A stretch of DNA of 64,000 bases from Dastarcus helophoroides (lineage: Eukaryota > Arthropoda > Insecta > Coleoptera > Bothrideridae): the NCBI GenBank assembly GCA_028583605.1, contig CM053328.1:30487578-30551577 (forward strand), in the 5' to 3' direction. Position 1 is the first letter of the stretch. Each line of letters starts with the position of its first letter. A program made the translations under genes and the position numbers. Shown in pieces: positions 10,660 to 21,121 of this stretch. The notes below the pieces were generated by a model, which saw only the letters and a list, made by a program, of their open reading frames with translations, did no database searches and had not been told where the DNA came from.

Positions 10660-10737
10660 ATGTCTGATTTAGACGATGAGGAGGCCAAGGAGAAAAGAAT
10701 TAATATTATATTCGTGGGTGTAGCCACCATTGTATGG
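10660..10737 (+). pseudogene. Dead copy of Rab28 exon 1
   Basis: 26 codons align without gaps to exon 1 of the full Rab28 gene at 35842 (MSD-DDEE-K---INIIFVG). The P-loop is destroyed: functional GEANIGK reads GVATIVW here. The donor gtatat is gttgtt, and none of the four downstream exons is present nearby. It lies head-to-head with inotocin copy A, exactly as the functional gene lies with copy B, so it marks the upstream part of the segmental duplication. Confidence 0.88.
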
Positions 10738-11477
10738 GTTGTTTTTAACACTGTAAGCGAATGCACTTTTCGTATTTTTGATTGGTCAGTAAAAGAGTTC
10801 ATAAGTGGTATAATAAATATAAATCTTAATGAATTTATTCCGTTTGAAAAAAAAATCAGTTGAAATTAAATACCATCGTATTTCACTGTAATTTTAAATC
10901 TAATTCGTTTAGAGTCATATGCAGAAGTAATTGGGGTAGAAAACTATGTAATGAGTATAAAAATCGAATCCAATAAATGATAGGAATAAGGAATAAGTAA
11001 GATAGGAGGATATGATTAAATAATGCGTTCTTCTATTTCTATGAAATTATGTAGAATTTCATACAAATTCAAATTTCACGTTCTAAACTCGGAATTTTCC
11101 AAACATAATTAAAAAAAAACAAATTTGAGATTTAACTCAAAAATTTTATGTACTCTAAGTTCAGAAATACATACATACAATTTTATAGTTTAAAATGAAT
11201 CTTCAAACAAAATCGAGCTTTAAAAACAAAACTCGAAATTTGAAATAGAAATATGTTGCATTTTTAAATTATAGAAATATCGACTCCCTATTTTCGAAAT
11301 TTAGGTTCTCCTTTCTGAAATTTGACTTCATTTTTCGACATTTCAAGAGATTTAAGTCAAAATTTTTGAAAACAATGAATTCTTGATAAAAATAACTCGA
11401 TATTTCTAGAGAAAATTTCAAGTTTGAAGAAAATTCGAAGTTTTGAAAGAGAAAGGAATTGTAACAAAACTTTTTAC
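10738..11477. other. Flank of the duplicated segment; AT-rich, no gene
   Basis: Homology to the copy B locus fades soon after the dead Rab28 exon (shared actgtaagcga at about 10752 and 35946). From about 11080 the sequence becomes the degenerate aaatttcga-type repeat. Nothing else was recognised. Confidence 0.55.
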
Positions 11478-11571
11478 AAAATTACCAGGGTTGGCAAATA
11501 TCATGATATTTTTACAAATATCATATCAGTGATATATATCAGATATTACATCTGATATATATCATTGATAT

Positions 11572-11866
11572 TGTTACGAGCTTATCGGTTCGATACGATT
11601 ATTAAACTCTTGCTGAATAATACCCACTTTATTTTCAGACTAAACTCGAAACACTACAACTGAATAATGAACTCACTTATTGACATCTAACTAACTGCTT
11701 TGGCTTCCAGGTTCTAGAAAAATCCCGCAGATAAGGCTTATCGTTTGCCGAAATTTCTGGAACGCTTATCTGCCATTTGCTTCATTATCGCGGCCGCTTT
11801 CCCCTTAGCAGATCTTTGTAGAAAATTTTCTTACGTACTAAATTCTATAATTTACATTTCGCTACA
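11572..11866 (-). mobile_element. Solo LTR, gypsy-type, 295 bp
   Basis: Read on the minus strand it runs TGTAGCG ... CGTAACA with an AATAAA signal near the 3' side. It is flanked by a perfect 4-bp duplication, atat (11568-11571 and 11867-11870). It is clearly related to the LTRs at 49583-49883 and 53446-53813 (shared blocks agataaggcttatcgtttgc and ccgaaatttctggaacg). No internal retroelement sequence adjoins it. Confidence 0.8.
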
Positions 11867-12485
11867 ATATATACCAATTTCTTTTTGATCAAAATAAAAA
11901 AAAACATCTTCATAACAAATTTTAACAATGCAAAAGTCTGGTGCTCCTCTAATTCGCAATTTGACCAAAACGAGTTCAAGTTCTCTTTTGTTATTTCAGT
12001 TTTTTGATTTAACTAGTGGAACAGAAACACAAGTTTTTAGATTTTTCATCTCCTAGGCGATTTTGTGGTTTGAAGTCAATTAATCCAAAGTTCGAAAAAA
12101 TTATTTTGAGGCCAGCTGCTGTAACAGTAAAATGAATGAAAATGTTGATGTTTATAAAAACAAAAACGGGGTGTTTTAGAATGCAGTATAATGTCGTTTT
12201 TGTGTATGATTTGAAGCACTTGTGCTTTCCAACTTTGCTTTGGGTCCCACTGTTGCGCAGTTACACGAAGAGTACTGATATTACCAACAACAAAGGAATT
12301 TTGGAGTTAAAAATGTATTTACAATCACTTCTATGTCTTATGTTATATTTTGTTAACCTAAAAAGACTTCATTTTCAATCTGCCTGAACACATTGGGTAG
12401 TTTAAACAGTCGTAATTCCCTGTAATATGGTCCAGGGTGCAGCTGTATTTCACTCCCTCACTCATCTACACGTGCAATTTTTGAT

Positions 12486-14088
12486 ATACAGAATGGACCA
12501 TAAGTAATGGTACTCCGAGCAATGGTGGATTTTTCGAATAAAAATAATGTGATTTAGCTACAGGCAAATATCTTGAAAACGGTTGCTTGCATCAACCTTT
12601 TTAACGTAAAAAATGTAGGTAAATAAAAATATCTATTTAAAATAAGTGTACATGAAGGCACAAAAAAGTTATGATGCTTTAGAATAATACGAGGTAGCGC
12701 AGGTGGTGCCCCCTATGAGTTACTGACAATCTGTTAGCAAATTAGAATTTCTTAACCAAAGAAACTTTCCTTTGCCAAATTTCTTGTCTATAGTGAAATG
12801 TGTTCATCAGTTATGCGAAAAAATCACAATTTCTTTTTCAAATTTGACACCCTGTATCTCTGTTAATATCAACTTTTGGTATAAGGTAAATGTAGCTAAA
12901 TCATGTTATTTTTATACGAAAAATCTACTCTTGCTCTACTCATATCTGTAACTCAGCTATGGAAAAACATAGTGAGGCTAGGATTGTGGCATTGGATATT
13001 TCAAAGGTTTTCGACAGAGTCTGGCACCGATGTCTTCTCGCCAAATTAACATCTTATGGTCTTCCTCCTGGACTCTGTCATTTGATATCCAAATTTCTCG
13101 CTGACAGATCTCTTTAGGTCGTCGTCGATGGCATCTCATCCGAGATATTTGCGATTAACGCAAGGGTACCTCAAGGGTCTGTTCTGTCTCCTACTCTATT
13201 TATTTTACACATAAACGATCTCTTAGCTGCAACTTCCAATTCTATATACAACTACGCAGATGATAGTAACCTTGTGTCATCTTTTTTCTCCGACAAACCA
13301 TTATCTATCGCTGCTTCAGATCGACTAAGGTAACAGCAGATACAGACCATTAATCGGGATCTCGAGATTATTCTGGAATGGGGTAAGAACAATTTGGTCG
13401 GCTTTAACGCTTCAAAAACTTCCGATGGGATCTAATCTACCTATCCTAGGAATGAATGTGAGCACTAACTTCTCTTGGGACGATCATGTGCGCGCCATTG
13501 CTAAATCCGCCTCTCAGAAGCTAGGCTTTCTTTTTAGGCTAAAAGGTACTTCACATCTCATCAGCTATTAACAGTATACAAAGCTCAAGTTAGGCCAACA
13601 CTAGAATACTATTCTCATGTTTGGAGTCATCCCCAAAACAGACTTTAGCTCTCTTGGATTCAATTTAAAAAAGAGCAATTCGCCTAATTGATGACGAGAG
13701 TCTGACCGATTCTCTCGAAACACTAAAGCACAGGCGTATGGTTGGTGGCTTGTCAATTTTCTACAAGTATTATCATGGAAGATGTTCGCAGGAACTAATA
13801 GGATTGATCCCCCAAGGGCAAGATTCTTGAGGCGTACTGGACAATCGGTCCAGTGAGAATTACTGTCTACGGAGACTCTTCTTTCTATAGAACCTCCAAG
13901 TTATAGAACTTGTTACAGAAAGGAATTTTCCCCAAAAATTACAACCTTTCTGTTTTAAGAAGGCGGTCATCGCATCTATCCTTGTTTCCGCATCCTACGC
14001 GCAGGGCTTTGAAAGCATAATGGGGTTACCCTTTGCGAGTGGATTAAACTTTAAAAAAATGTACCATTACTTATGGTCCAGCCTGTAT
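12486..14088. mobile_element. TIR (Tc1/mariner-like, TA-type) element interrupted by a LINE
   Basis: The left end, acagaatggaccataagtaa from 12488, has its inverted complement, ttacttatggtccagcctgt, ending at 14087. About 28 of 30 terminal bases match, bordered by TA on both sides. The left inner part (12500-12940) has no recognisable transposase. The right inner part is a LINE fragment whose 3' A-run abuts the right TIR. Confidence 0.7.
12950..14055 (+). mobile_element. LINE family B fragment, RT portion
   Basis: Broken frames encode the RT core ([61 protein letters not shown]) and the C-terminal domain. It is 5'-truncated at about 12950 and ends at a short A-run near 14055. Nonsense and frameshift changes make it inactive. 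It is nested inside the TIR element. Confidence 0.85.
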
Positions 14089-14187
14089 ATCATAATAAAT
14101 ATTAGCTAATAAATAACAAGATATATATCGTCATATATATCATGATATATATCGCCTGATATATATCATGCCAACCCTGAAAATTAG

Positions 14188-16958
14188 ACTCTTTTAAGAA
14201 ATTTAAAGAAAAGTCGAATACTTGATTTTAATGTAAAAATGTTGTGATTAAAATTTGTAAATTTATTTTTGCAACATTTCTTTGAGGTTTTAGAAAAAAG
14301 TCCAAATTTCGACTTAGTTAAAACTTTGAAAAGACAATCAAATTAATTAATTAACAAAGATTTTATCTCCAATCTCAAATTTTCAACTTTTTCAAGAAAT
14401 TTTGATCTTTCTAGCAAAATGTCAAATATGTAGGATTTATCACAATTTTCGAATTAAATTTGATATACAGTCTTTAAATTTCGAGGAACAATTCGCAATT
14501 TTCGAACTATAATCAAATTGTCAACAAAAAGTTAAATAAGAAATTTTCAAAAATTGTTAAAATTTAGAAACCGACAAATCTATTAATAACAACTTTATCG
14601 CTGGAAGTTTTCAACATTTGGAAAAGAAATGTCAATGAAGTTTTTTTACTGCTTTTTTTTTTAAGAAAATGGCATAATTTTGAAGAAAGAGCAAACGGCA
14701 AACGACTTTTTCACTAGAAGCTTTGAACATTTGAAAATAAAGTTCAGGTTCTTTTTTCGATATTTTTACTTTTTTCGCAAAATCTAGTATTCAAAACTTG
14801 GAATTTTTAGTTAATATTATTATTATGTTTGGAGAAAAAAGCTTTTGGATACGAAAGTTTTTTCAAGAGAAAAGGTCAACATTTTTGGAAAAAAAGTTGA
14901 AACTCCATAGTAGAAACTAGATTTATCTTTCAAAAAGTTCCTACTTAGAAATATCTTCTTAAAAGTAGGTTTGAAATATTTGGACTAAAAAATTGAAGAA
15001 TGTTTTGAAATAAATTACAAAGTCGAAATTTTAAAAATGGCTTAATTTACAAGGAAAGCTCACAAAATATTCGATTTAATCACGAAATCTTAACTTTTTC
15101 AAATTCTCAAGTGGATTGTATTTAGTAAATATTTAACATTTTGACATGTTCTGTACATTTTAAAAAGTTCAAGTGAAATCTTAGACTTCAAATTTAAAAC
15201 TTCTCAAAAAAATAAAGAACAAATAGGGTTAAGTGGGGTAATTGTAAACGATTTTGAAAGTTCGAAGTTTAAAGCTCCATGTATTCTTAATAAAAATTAA
15301 TTTTTGTTTTTACTTGAATTTTCGATTCCTTAGAAAATTCCACTTTTTATCTAAAAATTCTTCGAACTTGGAATTGCGACGAAATTTTACATTCCTTTAA
15401 ATTATTTCTTAAATTGTCTTGTTTAATTTTTGTAATTTTTAGTTTAAACCTGACATGTATTTTTAAACCCCTGTATATTTTTTTCGGAATTTCAAGTTAA
15501 AAGCTACAGTTCTTATTTTTTAAATATCTCAATTTCAAAAACCAAGTTCCAAATATTTTCATTCAAATTTTTTATCGCCATTTTAAAATTGTAACTTCTT
15601 TTATAAACTTCATATCACATCATTCATTCAAAGAAGTACGAACTCAAAATGTAACCCTTTTTTTGACCTTTCGACATTTTTCTTGAAATTTATAGTAAAC
15701 ATGATTTTTTTATGAAATATCTGTTTGTTTTGAAATGTCTTTTTTTTCAAAACTTCAAACTAAAACTTGAAGATCTAAATTACCAAAAATTTTTATTTGA
15801 CATGTTTCTTATTTTTAGGTTACAAATCTTTTGGTTTGGAAATCAAAGTTGAAGATTAATTTTAATTTTTTTTTCGCAATTGCGGTTTAAACTTAAAATT
15901 ATTTTTCAAAATCTCAATTTTACAATCAAAATTTCAACTTTCTTTTGGTTATTAAAATCCGAAATTTTTCTTTAAATTGGAACTTAAAAGCTTTTTCCTA
16001 AAATTTTGACATAAAAGTTAAAACATGAATATTTCTGAAGTAATTTAATCCCAAAATTTACATTTTATCCATCAAATTTCGACTTCTTTTTTAAAAGATT
16101 TTAAATTTGAAAAGTTGACCTTTTTCTAGAAATTTTGGGTTAAAACTTGACTATTATGTCAAATTCCCCAGTTTAATTTTTTTAAACCTTCAAATATTCA
16201 ATGTTTTTCTCTAAATTTCGAGTGAAAATGTTTTTTATAAATTAATCAGCTAAGACATTTGAAAAGTCCTTAGGGCTTAAACTCAAAATTTCAACTTGGA
16301 ATGCTCAAAAAAAAATAATTTCAAAATTCGGATTTTAAAACTAAAAATCGAAATTTTGGGAAAAAAGTAAAATTTGAAAATCAAACCTGAACTTTTGACA
16401 TGCAATTTTTTGGAGAAAGTAGGAGATAAAATTTGAAATTTTAAGTTTAATGTGAACATGTTAAAATTAAAGTTGAAACGAGTAATGTTGAAATTTCGAA
16501 ATTATAGTAGTAGTAGTAGTATTAGTCGAAGTTGCGAGAAAAAGTTTTTGAGATTCAACTCAAAATTTCAATTCAAAATCTTTTAAGACTGAATTTAAAA
16601 TTTTTACTGACACCTCGATTTTGGAAAAGTAGAGGTTGAAATTGAAATGGAGGTTTGGAGATTTTAGTTTAAATGTTAATTGGATGAGATTTGAAGGGTG
16701 AATATAATATTCTGAACAAGCACTTGAATTGTTATAAGAACGTAGAAATTTCGCATATGAAGTAAAACTTCTCACTTTTCTTTTATGAAATGTTTAATTT
16801 AAAGTCGAAATTTTGAGCTGTAAGTTTGCAGTTCGAAAAAAAAAAAGTTTAAATGTTAAATTTAGACTGGAAATTTTTAATTCTTTTTTAAAAATTTCAA
16901 TTGTAAAGTTAATATTTTTGCCTTTGTTAGAAACTTGACAGCTCTACTTTAAAATGGA
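14188..16958. repeat. Degenerate AT-rich repeat tract
   Basis: About 2.8 kb built from short related words (aaatttcgac, gaaattttgaa, tttttcaaaa) on both strands without an exact period. No ORF in it has recognisable coding content. A (TAG)n microsatellite lies at about 16507-16521. It sits between two hAT-type elements and no end structures were found. Confidence 0.65.
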
Positions 16959-16966
16959 TTTCTGTC

Positions 16967-19355
16967 CAGGGGCGGCCTTTGAGACTGGCGAGCAGGGCAA
17001 CCGCCTGGGGCCTCGCTCCTTCAGGGGGCCTCGCGCACTAGCACGAATTCTTGCGTGGTAGTTATCGCGCTGATATCTGTCTCATTCGCTCCAATTTCAC
17101 ATTGACGAAATTTCGTACCAGTGCCACAAGTACTGCCAACTGCAAGGGCTAAATAAAACCTGATAGTACTCCATTTTCTTCGTATTTGCGATTCGGGAAA
17201 TTCCCGTGTTTCATTTCACCTGTCAACTGTCGTCGGGTTATGCTTTTATATTAGAGCAGCGTCATCATTTCTAAATCCCTGACTTTTTTAAGACATTAAT
17301 GCACCTTAATTTATCACGATTAATATTAATTTATTAGCTTTGTGTTTATTAATTTTTCCTAATTTCCAATAAATAATTTTAAAAGCCTAAATTTATTTAT
17401 TTATAACTTTGCATTTTTCGTCAAGCATCATCATTAAAACTCATGGGTGGAGGCAGGATTTTATTGGGGGAGGAGCAATAATCATTTTGACAAATTGATA
17501 AAAAAGAAAACCAGAAAACGTTCCAGTTGAGTATATCTATATTTTCATTTAACTACATGAACTGAGGATTCGAATTTTCAGATCAACTTAGAAATTTGGA
17601 AATAGAGCCGAATTGAATCTAAAATAAAAACCGAATCTTTCGGAAAACCTTGAAAACTATCGAAATTTCAAAGATTTCAAAAAATAACGATTTTTGAAAA
17701 ATATCGTCGAAATGTCGAGAAAAAGACTGAAATCTGTTAAAGTAAAGTAAACATTTTCAAGAGAAAATTTAATTTTGAGAGAGACGAATTTCGAGGAAAA
17801 ACGAATTTTGGGAAACAGTTTGAATGTTTAAAAAATCGTGATTAAAATAAAATCCTATCCTTTCAAAAGATCTCAAAAAATGTTGAAAATTCGAAAAAAT
17901 TATATTTTTAACGGTGGAATTTTGTGAAAAAAGACGTAATTTGCAGAAAAAGTTGGAACTTTGGGACAAATTTTTCACTGTAAGTGGAGATTTCCAGAAG
18001 CTGAAGTACGAGGCAAAATTTCCAGAATAAGACAAGTTTTGAGAAAAATGAAATATTCGGAAATTTAAATTTAAAGAAATTCAGTAAAAATCGAATACTA
18101 CAAAAAGTGAAAGTTCAATTTTAAGAGAAAAATGTAGAATAAAATCGTCATTTCGAAAGCGACGAATTTTGAGAAAAAAACCCTATTTTGGGAAAGGATT
18201 TTTTAGAAAACCAAAATTGAATAAAACCCCAACCTTTCTGAAATCCTCGAATAATGCTGAAAATTCTAATATGCCAAAATATTTCCAAAGGCCAAATATT
18301 GTGAAAAAATTTGCACTTTCCAGACACTTTTCTCAAAATTTTTACTTTGTTATTCTAATTTTGTCACAATATTTAAATTTCAATGAAGAAATTGAATGTA
18401 CAAGAAATCTTTTTCACGAAATTAACCAAAAATATTGTTCCCAACATTTTTAATTTTCGATAATATGCCGATCTAATTTAGAGAAAACAGACGAATTTCG
18501 AGAAAACAGACGAATTTCAAGAAAATTGAAATTTTAAGGAAAAGCCAATTTCGAGGAAAAAGTACAGAAAGTTCCAGAAACTAAAACATCGCATTTTAAA
18601 ATAAAAGTCAAAATTTCGAAAATAAGGCCAAATAATGAAGTTGAAATTTCTAGAGTCAAGTTTAAAAAAGTCAAAATTTTAAAAAAAGACAAATATTAGG
18701 AAAAGTGGCAGAATTTTGATAGAAAAAATGATTTCCGAAAGAAAAGTCCAAAAAGTAGAATTTTGAGAATCAAGTCGAAATTTTGAAAAAGACGAATTTA
18801 AACTAATTTTAGGAGAAAAAATCAAAATTTTTAGCAAAGTTGATATAAAAATATCGATAAAAAGGCAACTTTTAAGAAACCTGTCAAAATTTCTGAAAAA
18901 TCAAATTGTAAAAGTTAAAAACCTTCAGAAAAACCTGATATTAATAAAAATAAAGGAATTAAAAAAAGGAAATCGCTGAAAAACAGTCGACATTTCTAGA
19001 AAAAACTATCAAATGAAGCATCAAAATTCTAAATTTTCCAGAAAAAATTCAAACTTTAAGAAAAAGTACAATTTTGAGAATAGTTGTTTATGAAAAAAAC
19101 GAATATAAAAAAAGGTCAAAATTTTAAGAAAGATACCAATTTCCAGGAAAAATATTCATATTTCCGGGAACATGCAGGATGGGATTTTAGGATAAATTTC
19201 AAATTTGCGAAAAAAGACGTATTTTGGAAAAATATCCAAATTTCGATTTTTTTTAATTCGTTTCATTCTGGAAATATAATTTTTTTTTCCTTAAAAAACA
19301 AAAAAAAGATCAAATTTTAAGAAAAAAGTCGAAATTTAGTAAACACTCTAAATTC

Positions 19356-19392
<37 letters not shown>

Positions 19393-20152
19393 TCAAATTT
19401 TATCGAAATTTTGGAAAAAGGACAAATTTTGAGAAAAATGCAATTTCTAGAATTTGCTCTTGACCGCTTGAATCAGAGGCAGACATGCGCCCTGATCTGC
19501 CCCACCCTGAGTCAGAAAATGTCCAATATTGAGATAACGTCGAAATTTTGAGAAACAAGTTGTATTTCAGTGATGAACCATTCCAGGAAAATTTTTCTCG
19601 GAATTTTGGTCCCTTTACAAAGTTTCTCAAGTCATTATAAAAATTTTCAGATAAATATTTTCATCTAAAAAATCCATCAACTTTTGAGGAAAAAGGTAAA
19701 TCTTGATAAACAAGTGAAAATTTTCAGAAAATCCAAATTTAAAGAAAAGAAAAGTTTCTGGAAAAAACAAATTTTGAGAAATGGTGGAATTTCGAAAAAT
19801 AAGACGATGAATTTTGAGATAAAAATTCGAAATTTTGACTTAAGTTGAATTCTGATGAAAGAAATCGAATTTTAGAAATAAATTTAAAATTTTGAAAGAA
19901 ATTTATGGAAAAAGACGAATTTTGAGAAAATGTCAATAGCTTAAAGAAGGATGAATTTTGCCAAATGAAAATTTTTTAGAGAAAGTCCTCAGTTGAATAT
20001 AAATTTTCGTTTATCTGCATGAGCGAGGGGGGTGGCTAGCGCCCTACCCTGCCCTATTCTAGCTACGCCCATGTTAAAACTAATTCCACCAAGACAAAGG
20101 CCTCGCAAAGATCTACCCGCCCGGAGCCTCGCAATGGCTAAGGCCGCCCCTG
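16967..20152. mobile_element. 3.2-kb non-autonomous hAT-type element with perfect 8-bp TSD
   Basis: It starts CAGGGGCGGCCTTTGAG at 16967 and ends in the inverted CTAAGGCCGCCCCTG at 20152. Both ends continue with gcctcgc-rich subterminal sequence. The 8-bp target duplication tttctgtc is identical on both sides (16959-16966, 20153-20160). The ends are GC-rich, but the interior from about 17500 to 19990 is the purine-biased degenerate repeat (gaaaaagacgaatttt words), and it contains an (AG)n run. No transposase was seen, so mobilisation would be in trans. Confidence 0.85.
19359..19388. repeat. (AG)n microsatellite
   Basis: About 15 uninterrupted AG dinucleotides inside the hAT-type element. Confidence 0.95.
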
Positions 20153-20160
20153 TTTCTGTC

Positions 20161-21121
20161 AATTTTACAAACCATGATTTTGTGTATATTGTTTGTAACT
20201 TTGGACAGCTGATTGTATAGTATATTGTTTTTCTGTAGATTTTTTACGTAGTACATTCGTTTTATTGCATTTATCTAACTGTAACTATAAATGGGTAAGT
20301 GTGTTGCGTTGTATCTATCGTGCCATCTGTCGTACCATCTTATGATAACCTTCCTATTCAGGATTATTTTTGCTTCAAATTTTTGTTTTTGGCTGAGCAA
20401 CTAGCAGAAATAAAACAATGTTTAAAAGAAGCCCTGCTATCGAGTTCACATCTAAAACAAAACAAATCGAATTTTTGATTGAACAAACCTTGAAATTGAA
20501 TCAACTGTATGTAACTTTGGATAGCTGAATATACACATTTTTTTAATAGTACTTTATACCGGTTTCTTTTATTATCTTTTTTTATGTAATATTAAAGAAG
20601 GTACCTTATCTTAGCCAATTATTAATGGATCTTTGACTATACATATCTAAGTAATGGATGAATGCATAACCTAAATCTTTGGACATAGAAACCTAAGCTT
20701 GCATAGTAAATTCTACGACGATCTAAGATATTAAGTGATTTTTTTTAGAAAGTTAAATCTCAAGAAAGTAAAATAGTACAACATTTTCTAGAAAAATTAA
20801 TTTCACGCGTACGAAGTCGCGGGTAACAGCTAGTTAAAAAATAAAAGGTAACAAGGAGCGTTAATTTTAGTACTTTTAAAATTAGTAGGTGGCGCGCCAT
20901 ATCATCATTCATACTGTTAAACGTTTCAGATTAATTTCTGTTTTGCACATTCTATGATCCCACGTAAAGGCGGGATTGTTTTGTTTTCAATTCAATTTTC
21001 TAACATAACCTATAACATATCCTATAATACGTTTTGTAAAAAAAAAAAGTTATTATAATTAAGTCTGAGCGAAATTTTGTTTAAATATTTACTACTAGGA
21101 CGGTTACACTAAGAGTGAAAA
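20161..21121. other. Upstream region of RFC5
   Basis: No coding sequence. A local imperfect duplication around tgtaactttgga-agctga occurs at about 20190 and 20510. The stretch cgaagtcgcgggtaacagct at about 20811 resembles the 3' tail common to some RTE-type LINE/SINE repeats. The last 200 bp before the RFC5 ATG should contain its promoter; I see no clear TATA box, usual for a housekeeping gene. Confidence 0.5.

Larger units (their letters stand above)
11486..14179. mobile_element. hAT-type element shell with nested insertions
   Basis: The left end CAGGGTTGGCA (11486) and right end tgccaaccctg (14179) are inverted repeats, each continuing into gatatatatca-rich subterminal sequence. The flanks aaaattac (11478-11485) and aaaattag (14180-14187) match at 7 of 8 positions, the 8-bp target duplication expected for hAT. 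No transposase is present. The interior was filled by later insertions: a solo LTR (11572-11866) and a TIR element (12486-14088) that itself holds a LINE fragment. Confidence 0.75.

Noticed and set aside
12136..12387. 83-aa plus ORF
   Set aside because: No domain and no splice context; it lies within nested transposon sequence.
17769..19936. Several 60-95-aa ORFs inside 16967-20152
   Set aside because: They come from the degenerate AT-rich repeat (Phe/Ser/Lys/Asn only), have no domain, and sit inside a transposon.
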